Shown: piece after piece, positions 8,140-16,557 of the stretch
Position numbering within the stretch: position 1 is the stretch's first letter
Layout of the letters: each line of letters begins with the position of its first letter
DNA from: Alphaproteobacteria bacterium
GTDB lineage: Bacteria > Pseudomonadota > Alphaproteobacteria > Sphingomonadales > Sphingomonadaceae
Direction: 5' to 3'
NCBI GenBank assembly: GCA_030424845.1
Contig: JAUHWC010000009.1
Span: forward strand, 1-64,000
Length of the DNA: 64,000 nucleotides
The notes under the pieces: generated by a model
What the model saw: only the letters and a program-made list of their open reading frames with translations
Database searches by the model: none
Told to the model about the DNA's origin: nothing
Translations under genes and position numbers: made by a program

Positions 8140-10437
8140 ATGGCAGCTTCACGCCCCCGCTCAGCGGCGAATCCGCTTCGCCGTGCCTTCACCGGCGCGA
8201 TCGCCGCGCTGGCCCTCGCCAGCACCGCGAGCCAGCCGTTGCACGCGCAACAGGAGCCCCAGCCGGCGCAGGAGGGCGAGGGCTTCCGCTACTTCCCTAG
8301 GCCTGCCGAGGCCCCCGCCGGCGCGCCCAACGTTCTGATCGTGCTGACCGACGACGTCGGCTTTTCCGCAGCTAGCGGCCTTGGCGGCCCGATTCCCACG
8401 CCCGCATTCGATTCGGTCATGGCGCAGGGGCTGACTTATACCCGCTTCCACGTCACCGCGATGTGTTCGCCCACGCGCGCTTCGCTGCTGACCGGGCGCA
8501 ATCATCATTCGGTGGGCTTCGGCGCGATCGCCAACGTAGCGGTGGACCAGCCTGGCTACACCTCCGTCATTCCCGAAAGCGCCGCGACCATCGGCGACGT
8601 GCTGAAGGCCAATGGCTACGCCACCGCCTTCTTCGGCAAGAACCACAACACGCCCGACTGGGAGACGGGTCCGCTCGGCCCGTTCGAACGTTGGCCTAAC
8701 GGGCTGGGCTTCGACTATTTTTACGGCTTCAACGGCCCCGCCGCCGACCAGATCAATCCCGAACTGGTCGAGAACCGCAACACGCTGCGTCGCGATCCCA
8801 CCGACGAGACCTATTTCCTTGATCGCGACCTTGCCGACAAGATGGTGGAATGGCTGCATATGCAGGACAGCCTGCGCGACGACCAGCCCTTCCTCCTCTA
8901 TTTCGCCCCGGGCACCATGCACGCGCCGCAACAGGCGCCGAGCGAATGGATCGACAGGTTTGCCGGCCAGTTCGACCAAGGTTGGGACGTGCTGCGCGAA
9001 CAGATCTTCGCCCGGCAAAAATCCGCCGGGATCATTCCCGCCGACGCCGAATTGGCGCCCCGCCCCGCGCGCATGCCGGCCTGGGACAGCCTCACCGATT
9101 CCCAGCGCAGCAATTACGCCCGCCTGATGGAAGTCGCCGCCGCGCAGATGGCATTCATGGATTTCCAGTTCGGCCGGGTTCTCGATACGTTGCGCGAGAC
9201 GGGCGAACTGGACAATACGCTGATCCTCTACGTGCAGGGAGACAATGGCGGCGCGATCCACGAACTGGCTGGATCGATGAACGCCTATGAAGGCTTCGCG
9301 CAGATCGAGAGCACGGACGAGGAACTTACCGCGCGGATTGGCGATGCGGGCGGCGAGGACACGTTCGGAAACTATCCCGCCGGATGGGCCTTTGCGCTCA
9401 ACACGCCGTTCCCGTGGGGCAAGGCGGTAGCCTCGCACCTGGGCGGCACACGCAACGCGCTCGCGGTATCCTGGCCCGCGCGCATTGCCGAACGCGGGGC
9501 GATCCGCACGCAATACACGCATGTGATCGACGTCGCGCCCACGATTTACGAAGCCATCGGCATCGCCGCCCCGGCGGTGGTCGATGGCGTGGAGCAGCAG
9601 GAGATCGACGGAAAGTCGTTCGTTACCAGCTTCTTCGATGAAGACGCGCCGAGCCATCGCACGGAGCAATATTACGAGATGCTGGGCAGCCGCGCCTATT
9701 ACCGCGACGGATGGCTGGCCGCGACCGGCGTGACATGGGATCCCTGGCGCATCCCCGATTACGATCCGGCGACCCTGCCTTGGGAACTCTACAACCTCGA
9801 CGAGGATTTTTCGCAGGTCGACAATGTAGCCGACGCCCATCCCGAAAAGCTGGCTGAACTCAAGTCGGCGTTCGACGAAGCGGCGGAGCGCTACGATGTC
9901 TACCCGCTCGCGTCGGACTATCTCGCCCGGCTCAATCCCGACAATCGCCCGCACGCCCTGCAACCCGCGCAAAGCTACACCTACTACGAAGGCGATGCTC
10001 GCTATCCGATAGCGGCTTGGCCCAACTTGACCCCCAACTGGGAAGCGACGGCCAACATCAGCACGGTTTCAGCGTCGGACAGCGGCCCGGTATTCGGCAT
10101 GGGCATGCGCTTTACCGGCTACCGGCTGATGCTGGAGGACGGCGTGCCCGTATTCGTCTACGATCCGACCGGGCGGCCGGAAGAGCGGATGACGGTGCGG
10201 GCTCCCGCCGCCCTGCCCGCTGGCGACCATGAAGTGACGGTCGTTTTCTCACCGGAAGGCGGTGGCATCCGCCTGTCGCTTCTTGTCGACGGCGAAGAAG
10301 TCGCGCAGACCAGCGACGAGCGTTTCTACCGCGTCTTCAACGGGGCCGCATTGATCGGACGCCCACTGATCGACGACCGGACCGGTCCGCGCAGCTGTGA
10401 TTGCACGATCGATCAGGTCACGATCACGCCGCGCTGA
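8140..10437 (+). CDS. Exported arylsulfatase (S1 family)
   Basis: A 765-residue S1-family sulfatase. An N-terminal signal peptide ends near ALASTASQPLHAQ, so it should act in the periplasm. The sulfatase signature is CSPTRASLLTG, where Cys109 becomes the catalytic formylglycine, and the metal site is seen in LIVLTDDVGF near residue 70. The size and extra C-terminal beta domain match large arylsulfatases of the AtsA-like group. The ATG at 8140 is chosen because GAGG lies 9 bases upstream and the signal peptide starts there. It is the first gene of an operon with PQQ dehydrogenase and SnoaL-like genes, divergent from LysR. It probably hydrolyses the sulfate ester before the freed alcohol is oxidised; substrate unknown. 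Confidence 0.9.
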   Translation: MAASRPRSAANPLRRAFTGAIAALALASTASQPLHAQQEPQPAQEGEGFRYFPRPAEAPAGAPNVLIVLTDDVGFSAASGLGGPIPTPAFDSVMAQGLTYTRFHVTAMCSPTRASLLTGRNHHSVGFGAIANVAVDQPGYTSVIPESAATIGDVLKANGYATAFFGKNHNTPDWETGPLGPFERWPNGLGFDYFYGFNGPAADQINPELVENRNTLRRDPTDETYFLDRDLADKMVEWLHMQDSLRDDQPFLLYFAPGTMHAPQQAPSEWIDRFAGQFDQGWDVLREQIFARQKSAGIIPADAELAPRPARMPAWDSLTDSQRSNYARLMEVAAAQMAFMDFQFGRVLDTLRETGELDNTLILYVQGDNGGAIHELAGSMNAYEGFAQIESTDEELTARIGDAGGEDTFGNYPAGWAFALNTPFPWGKAVASHLGGTRNALAVSWPARIAERGAIRTQYTHVIDVAPTIYEAIGIAAPAVVDGVEQQEIDGKSFVTSFFDEDAPSHRTEQYYEMLGSRAYYRDGWLAATGVTWDPWRIPDYDPATLPWELYNLDEDFSQVDNVADAHPEKLAELKSAFDEAAERYDVYPLASDYLARLNPDNRPHALQPAQSYTYYEGDARYPIAAWPNLTPNWEATANISTVSASDSGPVFGMGMRFTGYRLMLEDGVPVFVYDPTGRPEERMTVRAPAALPAGDHEVTVVFSPEGGGIRLSLLVDGEEVAQTSDERFYRVFNGAALIGRPLIDDRTGPRSCDCTIDQVTITPR

Positions 10438-10459
10438 TCCGGAGATGAAAGGCGACACG

Positions 10460-12529
10460 ATGATCGGACGGTTTGGCGGATTGATCGGCACACTCGCGCT
10501 GGGCCTCTCGGGCTGCGGCGACGCAGGGACATTGCAGAATGCCTCCTGGCCCTTGCACGGTCGTGACAGTTCGGCGCAGCGATTTGCGCCGATCGACCAG
10601 ATCAATACCAGCACGGTGGATCGCCTGGGCCTCGTCTTCGCGCATGACCTGGGCACCGACCGGGGCCAGGAAGCGACGCCGATCATGGTGGACGGCGTGC
10701 TCTACCTTGCCAGCGCCCACAATGTGATCGAGGCGGTCGATGCGACAAGCGGCGAATTGCTATGGCAATACGATCCGCAGGTTCGCGCGGAATCCGCCCG
10801 CGGCTGCTGCGGGCCGGTATCGCGCGGTGTGGCAGTGGAAGATGGACGTGTTTTCGTCGGCGCAATCGACGGCAGGCTGATCGCGCTCGATGCCACGACT
10901 GGCCAGCCGGTATGGGAAGTGCAGACGATCGACCAGGACGATAGGCTGGCGGTGAACTACACCATCACCGGCGCGCCGCGCGTGGTGGGCGACCTCGTGC
11001 TGATCGGCAATGGGGGCGCGGAATTCGGCGCACGTGGCTACGTGACCGCTCACGACCGGGCGACCGGCGAACGGCGTTGGCGGTTCTACACCGTGCCCGG
11101 CGAACCCGGCGTACCCGACAATGCAGCCAGCGATTCCGCCATGGCGATAGCGCGCGAGACCTGGGCCGGCGAATGGTGGAAGTATGGCGGCGGGGGCACC
11201 GCCTGGGATGCTATTGAATACGACCCGGAACTCGGCCTGGTCTATATCGGCGTCGGCAACGGCTCACCCTGGAACCACGACATGCGCAGCGACGGGAAGG
11301 GGGACAATCTCTTCCTCTCCTCCATCGTGGCGGTGGACGCTGCCACCGGCGAATATCACTGGCATTTCCAGACCACGCCGGCCGACAGCTGGGACTATAC
11401 CGCCACGCAGAACATCATCCTCGCCGATCTTGAGATCGACGGGAGCATGCGCAAGGTGCTGATGCAGGCTCCCAAGAATGGTTTCTTCTACGTGCTGGAC
11501 CGCGAAACGGGCGAGTTCATCTCGGGCGAGCCCTTCGTCAATGTCACCTGGGCGACCGGTCTGGATCCGAAAACGGGCCGCCCGATCGAGGTGCCTTCCG
11601 CGCGATATTACCGCACCGGCGAGCCGTCCTTCCAGTTTCCAAGCTCCGGTGGCGGTCACAACTGGCCGCCCATGGCTTTCAGCCCGGAGACAGGCTTGGT
11701 TTACATCCCGGCACAGGATGTCGGGATGCCTTTCGCGGAGGCGGAGGAGGAGCAGGTGATCGGGGCCTATACCTCCGGCGTCGCGATGGATGGCGGCGGT
11801 GCGATGACGCAGGAGGAACGCGATGCGCTCTATGCCGGGATGAAGGGCTATCTCATCGCCTGGAATCCGCACACGCAGCGCGAAGCCTGGCGGGTGAACG
11901 AAGTCGCGCCTTTCAACGGCGGTGTCCTCGCCACCGGTGGCGGGCTGGTCTTCGCGGGCAACACCGCGCGCGAACTGGTGGCCTATGATGCCAGCACAGG
12001 CGACAGGCTCTGGTCTTTCGACGCGCAGACCGCCGTCAGCGCGCCACCGATCACCTACGTCATCGACGGAGTACAGTATGTGGCCGTACTATCGGGATGG
12101 GGCGGCGGCTGGCCGCTGACGGGCGGCGTAATGGCGTTGCAGGCGGGCAAGGCTGTGGGGCCCAACCGCCTGCTGGTGTTCGCGCTCGAAGGGCAGGAAA
12201 CCCTGCCCGCTTTCACGCCGCCCACAATGCCACGGCGCGCCATCGTTTCCGCCCGGCCGACCGACGAGGCCGCGATTGCGCGCGGCAACCAGCTTTATGC
12301 GCGCTATTGCCTGCGCTGCCATGGCACTGGCGTCGTGAGCGCAGGCGCCTATCCCGATCTGCGCGCATCCGGACTGGTGTCAGGGCCAGCCTTCCACACT
12401 GTCGTGATCGACGGTGCACTGGCCCCCAACGGGATGCCCGGCTTCGCCGACAAGCTGACGCCAGCGCAGCTGGAGGATATCCGCACCTTCATCCAGGCCC
12501 GGTCTTTCGAAGACCTGGGCGCGAATTAA
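10460..12529 (+). CDS. PQQ-dependent quinohaemoprotein alcohol dehydrogenase, lipoprotein
   Basis: A 689-residue type II quinohaemoprotein alcohol dehydrogenase. The eight-bladed propeller carries the vicinal disulfide Cys116-Cys117 (RGCCGPV) that packs on PQQ, repeated tryptophan-docking motifs (for example ATGEYHWHFQTTP), and the catalytic-site segment DSWDYTATQN. The C-terminal cytochrome c domain has the haem motif CLRCH at residues 617-621. The N-terminus ends in LGLSGC, a lipobox, so the protein should be membrane-anchored in the periplasm. The start at ATG 10460 has AAAGG 8 bases upstream and gives the lipoprotein signal. It would oxidise the alcohol released by the upstream sulfatase and pass electrons to a cytochrome chain. 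Confidence 0.9.
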   Translation: MIGRFGGLIGTLALGLSGCGDAGTLQNASWPLHGRDSSAQRFAPIDQINTSTVDRLGLVFAHDLGTDRGQEATPIMVDGVLYLASAHNVIEAVDATSGELLWQYDPQVRAESARGCCGPVSRGVAVEDGRVFVGAIDGRLIALDATTGQPVWEVQTIDQDDRLAVNYTITGAPRVVGDLVLIGNGGAEFGARGYVTAHDRATGERRWRFYTVPGEPGVPDNAASDSAMAIARETWAGEWWKYGGGGTAWDAIEYDPELGLVYIGVGNGSPWNHDMRSDGKGDNLFLSSIVAVDAATGEYHWHFQTTPADSWDYTATQNIILADLEIDGSMRKVLMQAPKNGFFYVLDRETGEFISGEPFVNVTWATGLDPKTGRPIEVPSARYYRTGEPSFQFPSSGGGHNWPPMAFSPETGLVYIPAQDVGMPFAEAEEEQVIGAYTSGVAMDGGGAMTQEERDALYAGMKGYLIAWNPHTQREAWRVNEVAPFNGGVLATGGGLVFAGNTARELVAYDASTGDRLWSFDAQTAVSAPPITYVIDGVQYVAVLSGWGGGWPLTGGVMALQAGKAVGPNRLLVFALEGQETLPAFTPPTMPRRAIVSARPTDEAAIARGNQLYARYCLRCHGTGVVSAGAYPDLRASGLVSGPAFHTVVIDGALAPNGMPGFADKLTPAQLEDIRTFIQARSFEDLGAN

Positions 12530-12540
12530 CAGGAGAGATC

Positions 12541-13161
12541 ATGTCCGATCAGATGAAAACCGTGCTTGCCGAACTCGCTGCCCTGAAAGACCGGCAAGCC
12601 GCGCTCGAAGCGGAGGTGCGCCACGCGCGCGACTTTCAGAGCGTGCAGAACCTGCAGGCCGCCTACGGTTACTATGTCGACAAGGGCCTGTGGGACGAGG
12701 CGGCAGAGCTGTTCGCCGAGGACGGCTCCCTGGAACTGGCAGGACGCGGCGTTTTCGTGGGGCGCGAACGGGTGCGCGAATATCTCCGCCACCTGCCCTC
12801 CTACGGCAAGGGCGTGCTTTACAACCACATGCAGTTGCAGCCAGTCATCCACGTCGACAGCGAGGCGGGCACCGCCAAGGCGCGTTGGCGCAGCTTCATG
12901 ATGGTGGGCTCTCTCGGTAAGGAGGCGCGCTGGGGTGAAGCCACCTACGAAAACGAGTACCGGCGCGTTGGCGAGGAATGGAAAATTTCGCTGCTGCACG
13001 GCTACATGAACATCTATGTTGAATTCGATCGCGGCTGGAACAAGGAAGGCGTACCACTGCTGCGATCGATCGACGGACTGCAACCCGATCTGCCGCCGAC
13101 GATGCAATACGAATGCTATCCCGAGCCGCTGATCGCGCCGTTCCATTACGACAAGGTGTGA
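12541..13161 (+). CDS. SnoaL-like/NTF2-fold protein
   Basis: A 206-residue protein with a long N-terminal helix (LAALKDRQAALEAEV) and a SnoaL/NTF2-like domain: LQAAYGYYVDKGLWDEAAEL, LELAGRGVFVGRERVREYL and the later TYENEYRRVGEEWKIS. In this fold a deep pocket binds small hydrophobic molecules, and some members are dehydratases or cyclases. The ATG follows the dehydrogenase stop by 11 bases and has an AGGAG sequence 6 bases upstream. Its place in the sulfatase operon suggests action on an intermediate of the same pathway. No signal peptide is seen, so it is cytoplasmic. Function otherwise unknown. Confidence 0.75.
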   Translation: MSDQMKTVLAELAALKDRQAALEAEVRHARDFQSVQNLQAAYGYYVDKGLWDEAAELFAEDGSLELAGRGVFVGRERVREYLRHLPSYGKGVLYNHMQLQPVIHVDSEAGTAKARWRSFMMVGSLGKEARWGEATYENEYRRVGEEWKISLLHGYMNIYVEFDRGWNKEGVPLLRSIDGLQPDLPPTMQYECYPEPLIAPFHYDKV

Positions 13162-13168
13162 TCAGCCG

Positions 13169-13675
13169 ATGTCAGCCGTTACCCGCCTGAAGAAGGCCGC
13201 CGAAGCCTGCGGTGATACCGCCGCCCCGATGATCGCCGTCGACCATGAGGCGCTGCTAGCGAGCGCGGACCCGCAGCTCGAGGCGAACAAGAGGTTCTGC
13301 TACGACATGTACCGCACCGTCCTGCAGGCGGGCCATGCCGAACGCGTGCGCGATTTCATCGCCGCCGATTACATCCAGCACAATCCCAACGCTGCCAGCG
13401 GAGCCGCGGCGCTTGAGGAATTTGTTCGCAATTCCCGGCCCCGGCGCGAGATCGAACCGGTCATTGCCCTACCACTGGTTTCTATCATGGCGGAGCGCGA
13501 TATGGTCACTTTCGTCTTCGTTCGCCGCGAGGAGGACGAGAGTTCGGGTCAGTATTTCACCAGCTGGTTCGACACCTTCCGGCTCGAAAACGGGAAGATC
13601 GCGGAGCACTGGGATCCCGCGCTGAAGAACCCGCAGATGGCGCGCATCGACCCCAATTCGAAACGGCTGGACTGA
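13169..13675 (+). CDS. SnoaL-like ester-cyclase-type protein
   Basis: A 168-residue NTF2-fold protein of the SnoaL group that includes predicted ester cyclases. Typical features are NKRFCYDMYRTVLQAG, DFIAADYIQHNPNAASG and a C-terminal FRLENGKIAEHWD. It starts 7 bases after the preceding SnoaL-like gene, is probably translated from the same message, and is the last gene of the operon. The two proteins are diverged rather than recent duplicates. The reaction cannot be deduced. Confidence 0.75.
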   Translation: MSAVTRLKKAAEACGDTAAPMIAVDHEALLASADPQLEANKRFCYDMYRTVLQAGHAERVRDFIAADYIQHNPNAASGAAALEEFVRNSRPRREIEPVIALPLVSIMAERDMVTFVFVRREEDESSGQYFTSWFDTFRLENGKIAEHWDPALKNPQMARIDPNSKRLD

Positions 13676-13680
13676 GCGCG

Positions 13681-13698
13681 CGGCGGGCCTGACCGCCG
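13681..13698. terminator. GC hairpin between convergent operons
   Basis: CGGCGG (13681-13686) pairs with CCGCCG (13693-13698) across a six-base loop. It lies in the 31 bases between the convergent SnoaL and FGE stop codons. There is no T-run, so it may stop transcription weakly or only mark the RNA ends. Confidence 0.35.
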
Positions 13699-13706
13699 GG
13701 CAGCGC

Positions 13707-14672
13707 CTAGCACTTCTTCCGCACGACGCAGCGAAACCCCAAATGGCTGGCGGAACTGTCGACCGGCTGGCCTTGCCTTGCGGCGGGGCGATAGCGGCGA
13801 CAGTAATTCTCCGCGCAAAGGTGCGATCCACCCTTGGTGACACGGCGGGGGATCTTCAGACCGGGATTGCACGGGTCCATGCTGTCCCGCTTCGTGCCGC
13901 CACGCGGATTGGCGATGTCGCAGCACGCATCGGGCGTCGCCTTCGCCCTAGGCCTGGGCATCGCATACCAATCGTCGGTCCATTCCCAGACATTGCCGAT
14001 CGTGTCGTACAGACCGAACCCGTTCGCTGGATAGGAGCGCACCGGACTGGTGCCTTCCCAGCCATCCTCCAGCGTGTTCTCGTACGGGAAATCGCCCTGC
14101 CAGTAATTGGCCAACATCCGGCCATCGGGCGCAAGTTCGTCGCCCCACTGATAGGCGCGCTCGTCGCTGACACCGCCGCGTGCCGCGAATTCCCATTCGG
14201 CTTCGGTCGGCAGGCTCTTGCGCGCCCACTTGGCGTAGGCCCGCGCATCGGCGTGCGTCACGTGCACCACCGGGTGATCGTCCAGCCCATCCAGCGAGGA
14301 ATCCGGACCATGGGGGTGGCGCCAGTCCGCGCCGAGGCTGAATTGCCACCATTGCGACCAGTCGCGCAGATCAACCCGGTGCCCGGGCCTGACGAAGACC
14401 AGCGATCCGGGCTGCGACAATGCTGGGTCAATGCCCGGGTAATCCCTGGGATCGGGCGGAATTTCGGCGAACGTGGTATGGCCGGTCGCCTCCACGAAAG
14501 CGGCGAACTGCGCGTTGGTAACCGGGATCTCGTCGACAAGGAACGGATCGACGCGCACTTTGCGGACCGGCTGTTCTTCCGGATAGAAGCCTCTCGAGCC
14601 CATTAGGAAGGTCCCGCCGGCCAATTCGATCATCCCGTCGTGCGGGGGCTTCCTGGAACTCTTTGCGCGCAT
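13707..14672 (-). CDS. Formylglycine-generating enzyme, cytoplasmic type
   Basis: A 321-residue member of the FGE-sulfatase family. The family start IELAGGTFLMGS and the core LPTEAEWEFAARGG and NVWEWTDDW are clear. The two copper-ligand cysteines of aerobic FGE are present as LCAENYC (about Cys286 and Cys291) followed by RRYRPAARQG. It should convert the sulfatase signature cysteine to formylglycine using oxygen. No signal peptide is seen from ATG 14672, which is preferred over an in-frame TTG at 14705 because GAGAG lies upstream. It is the last gene of an eight-gene minus-strand operon and faces the arylsulfatase operon, a likely client. Confidence 0.88.
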   Translation of the reverse strand: MRAKSSRKPPHDGMIELAGGTFLMGSRGFYPEEQPVRKVRVDPFLVDEIPVTNAQFAAFVEATGHTTFAEIPPDPRDYPGIDPALSQPGSLVFVRPGHRVDLRDWSQWWQFSLGADWRHPHGPDSSLDGLDDHPVVHVTHADARAYAKWARKSLPTEAEWEFAARGGVSDERAYQWGDELAPDGRMLANYWQGDFPYENTLEDGWEGTSPVRSYPANGFGLYDTIGNVWEWTDDWYAMPRPRAKATPDACCDIANPRGGTKRDSMDPCNPGLKIPRRVTKGGSHLCAENYCRRYRPAARQGQPVDSSASHLGFRCVVRKKC

Positions 14673-14701
14673 CGTGTAAACTCTCGGACCTTGTGGTAAT
14701 T

Positions 14702-15691
14702 TCAACCAAGCAGCCGTTCTATCATCCAGTAAGTCGCTAGCGTACCCACGGCATAACCAGCCAATCTGGGCATGGCCAACGCGGCAGGGTGGCCGCCGCC
14801 CAAGCGCCCGAGGGCCCAGATGATCGCCATCAATATTGTGGCGAAGATGACCTGCCCGATCTCGATGCCGATATTGAAGGCGAGCAGCGCGCTCACGAAC
14901 CCGTCCGCTGGCAGGCCGATCTCGCGCAGCACCGTGGCAAAGCCGAAACCGTGCAACAGGCCGAACGCACCCGCTACCGTGACGGGTTTTCGCCAGGTCA
15001 GCGTATCGCGTTCGCCGCGCAAGATCTCCACCGCGAGGAACACGATACTCAGCGCTATGACCGCTTCGACCGTGGCAATGGGCAAGCGTATCAGGTCGAG
15101 CGCCGATAGTGCTAGCGTGATCGAATGGGCTATGGTGAAGCCCGTCACCGTGACCAGCACGCGCCGCGGCGTGCGCGCGATAAACACCAGCCCAGCGACG
15201 AACAGCAAATGATCGAACCCGATCGCGATGTGCTCCACGCCCAGAACGAGGAAATCGACGGATGTGCCCGTTTCCTGTCCCGGTGGGGCAAAAACAAAGC
15301 TGCTTTCGTTAGGCTGGCTCAGCACCGTCTGTACCGCATCCGACCCACCCGGGAAATAGCGCGCGAACGTGGCGAGATTGGGATTGGCCTGCGGATAGGC
15401 GATCTCAATCTGCCTGTCCGCGAGACCACCTGGGCAGCGCAGATGCGCCTGCGCCCAGTGGCCCAGATTGTCTGTCCAGTGGCGTCGCGCACCGGCAAAG
15501 TCGCAGCCCTGCACGGTAATCTCGGGCAGATGCCGCGCCTCGACATTGGCGGGCACGCGCCAGGTCAGCGTGAAATCGTCCGCGCCGGTGAGTTCGAACG
15601 TTACATTGAGCGGTCGATTATCATCTGCCAGCGCGGGTGCGGCCCACCAACTCAGCCAAGCGACCAGCAGGGCGAGGACCAGGCGCATCAT
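14702..15691 (-). CDS. HupE/UreJ-like membrane protein
   Basis: A 329-residue protein with a cleavable signal peptide (ending near APALAD), a periplasmic beta domain of about 120 residues and a C-terminal membrane part of five to six helices. The HupE/UreJ_2 motifs are GVEHIAIGFDHLLFV, GFTIAHSITLALS and GLLHGFGFA, with several membrane histidines suited to metal binding. Family members are linked to nickel, cobalt or copper handling. The ATG at 15691 overlaps the stop of the PpiC-like gene by four bases (ATGA). The FGE gene follows after 29 bases. A copper supply role for FGE is inference only. Confidence 0.75.
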   Translation of the reverse strand: MMRLVLALLVAWLSWWAAPALADDNRPLNVTFELTGADDFTLTWRVPANVEARHLPEITVQGCDFAGARRHWTDNLGHWAQAHLRCPGGLADRQIEIAYPQANPNLATFARYFPGGSDAVQTVLSQPNESSFVFAPPGQETGTSVDFLVLGVEHIAIGFDHLLFVAGLVFIARTPRRVLVTVTGFTIAHSITLALSALDLIRLPIATVEAVIALSIVFLAVEILRGERDTLTWRKPVTVAGAFGLLHGFGFATVLREIGLPADGFVSALLAFNIGIEIGQVIFATILMAIIWALGRLGGGHPAALAMPRLAGYAVGTLATYWMIERLLG

Positions 15692-16557
15692 CGCGCGATA
15701 TCGCCCGCCAGTTCGAGCGGATAGCGCTCCATCAACCGGTCGAGCGCGCGATCCGCCGCACGCTGGCGTTTTTCGGCTAGCGCATCGGCGCGCACCTCTT
15801 CAGCGACCTCGTCGAACGCGGGACGGCGCACCGGGGCGATCGCGAGCGGGAACACGAGATGCTGCCCGTATTGCGACCGGATCGGCCCCTGCCACTCGCC
15901 GGGTTCGAGCGCGAAGACCCTCTTGGCGAATTCAGACCCGAAATGGCTGGCGACGACCTCGCCCGATGTATCCGAATAGTTTGAATGGTAGAGGAAACGT
16001 TCGCCGTAAGGTCCCGCGCTGTCGGCCGTCACCCCGCGCGTGCGCAATTCGCGCAAGGTTTGGCGCGCCTCTTCCACAGCGCCTGCGTCCTCGTCCGGCA
16101 CGAAGACATGCGTGAACGTGATCGTGGGAGCCTGCGCGTAGCGGTCCGTATTAGCGGCGAAGTAGGCCCGCGCCTCGCCGTCATTGACCGCAAGGTCGGC
16201 CATCGCTTCCTCTGTGAGCAAGGTGCGCGCCTGCTGCACGATGCGCTGGCGGACAAGCGGATCGACGTCTGCCAGTCCTAGCGCCTCGCCCTCGCGATAC
16301 AGCGCCTCCTGTAGCACCGCTTCGCGCACCAGTTGCGCGCGTTCGTCTGTTGGCATGCGCTCGAAAATCTGCGCAAACGTCTCCTCGTCATAGACCCGGG
16401 CGCGGCCCTGCATGAAGACCAAAAGGTCGTCCCGGTCGATGCGGATTGTCTGCCCTGCCGGTTCGTTGCCCTGCCATGCCGACACCGCCACGAACATCGC
16501 CGAGCCCGCGAGAAGAAAATGCAGCAGGGGCTCGCGCAGGAAAGCCCGCAGGGTCAC
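15688..16557 (-). CDS. Membrane-anchored PpiC-like peptidyl-prolyl isomerase
   Basis: From the GTG at 16557 the product is 289 residues. It has one N-terminal membrane helix (LLHFLLAGSAMFVAVSAW) and a periplasmic part with a SurA-like helical region and a parvulin-type segment containing VFALEPGEWQGPIRSQYGQH. The GTG overlaps the stop of the DUF3604 gene by four bases (GTGA), which supports this start over a longer reading. Such anchored foldases help proteins fold after export. Its place beside HupE-like and FGE genes suggests a role in maturation of exported enzymes of this locus. Confidence 0.75.
   Translation of the reverse strand: MTLRAFLREPLLHFLLAGSAMFVAVSAWQGNEPAGQTIRIDRDDLLVFMQGRARVYDEETFAQIFERMPTDERAQLVREAVLQEALYREGEALGLADVDPLVRQRIVQQARTLLTEEAMADLAVNDGEARAYFAANTDRYAQAPTITFTHVFVPDEDAGAVEEARQTLRELRTRGVTADSAGPYGERFLYHSNYSDTSGEVVASHFGSEFAKRVFALEPGEWQGPIRSQYGQHLVFPLAIAPVRRPAFDEVAEEVRADALAEKRQRAADRALDRLMERYPLELAGDIAR

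Noticed and set aside
8161-9972. 603-codon open frame opposite the arylsulfatase gene
   Set aside because: It mirrors the codon bias of the sulfatase, has no domain and no ribosome binding site.
12097-12540. Upstream extension of the SnoaL frame into the PQQ dehydrogenase
   Set aside because: The dehydrogenase cytochrome domain occupies this DNA; the start at 12541 has its own AGGAG.
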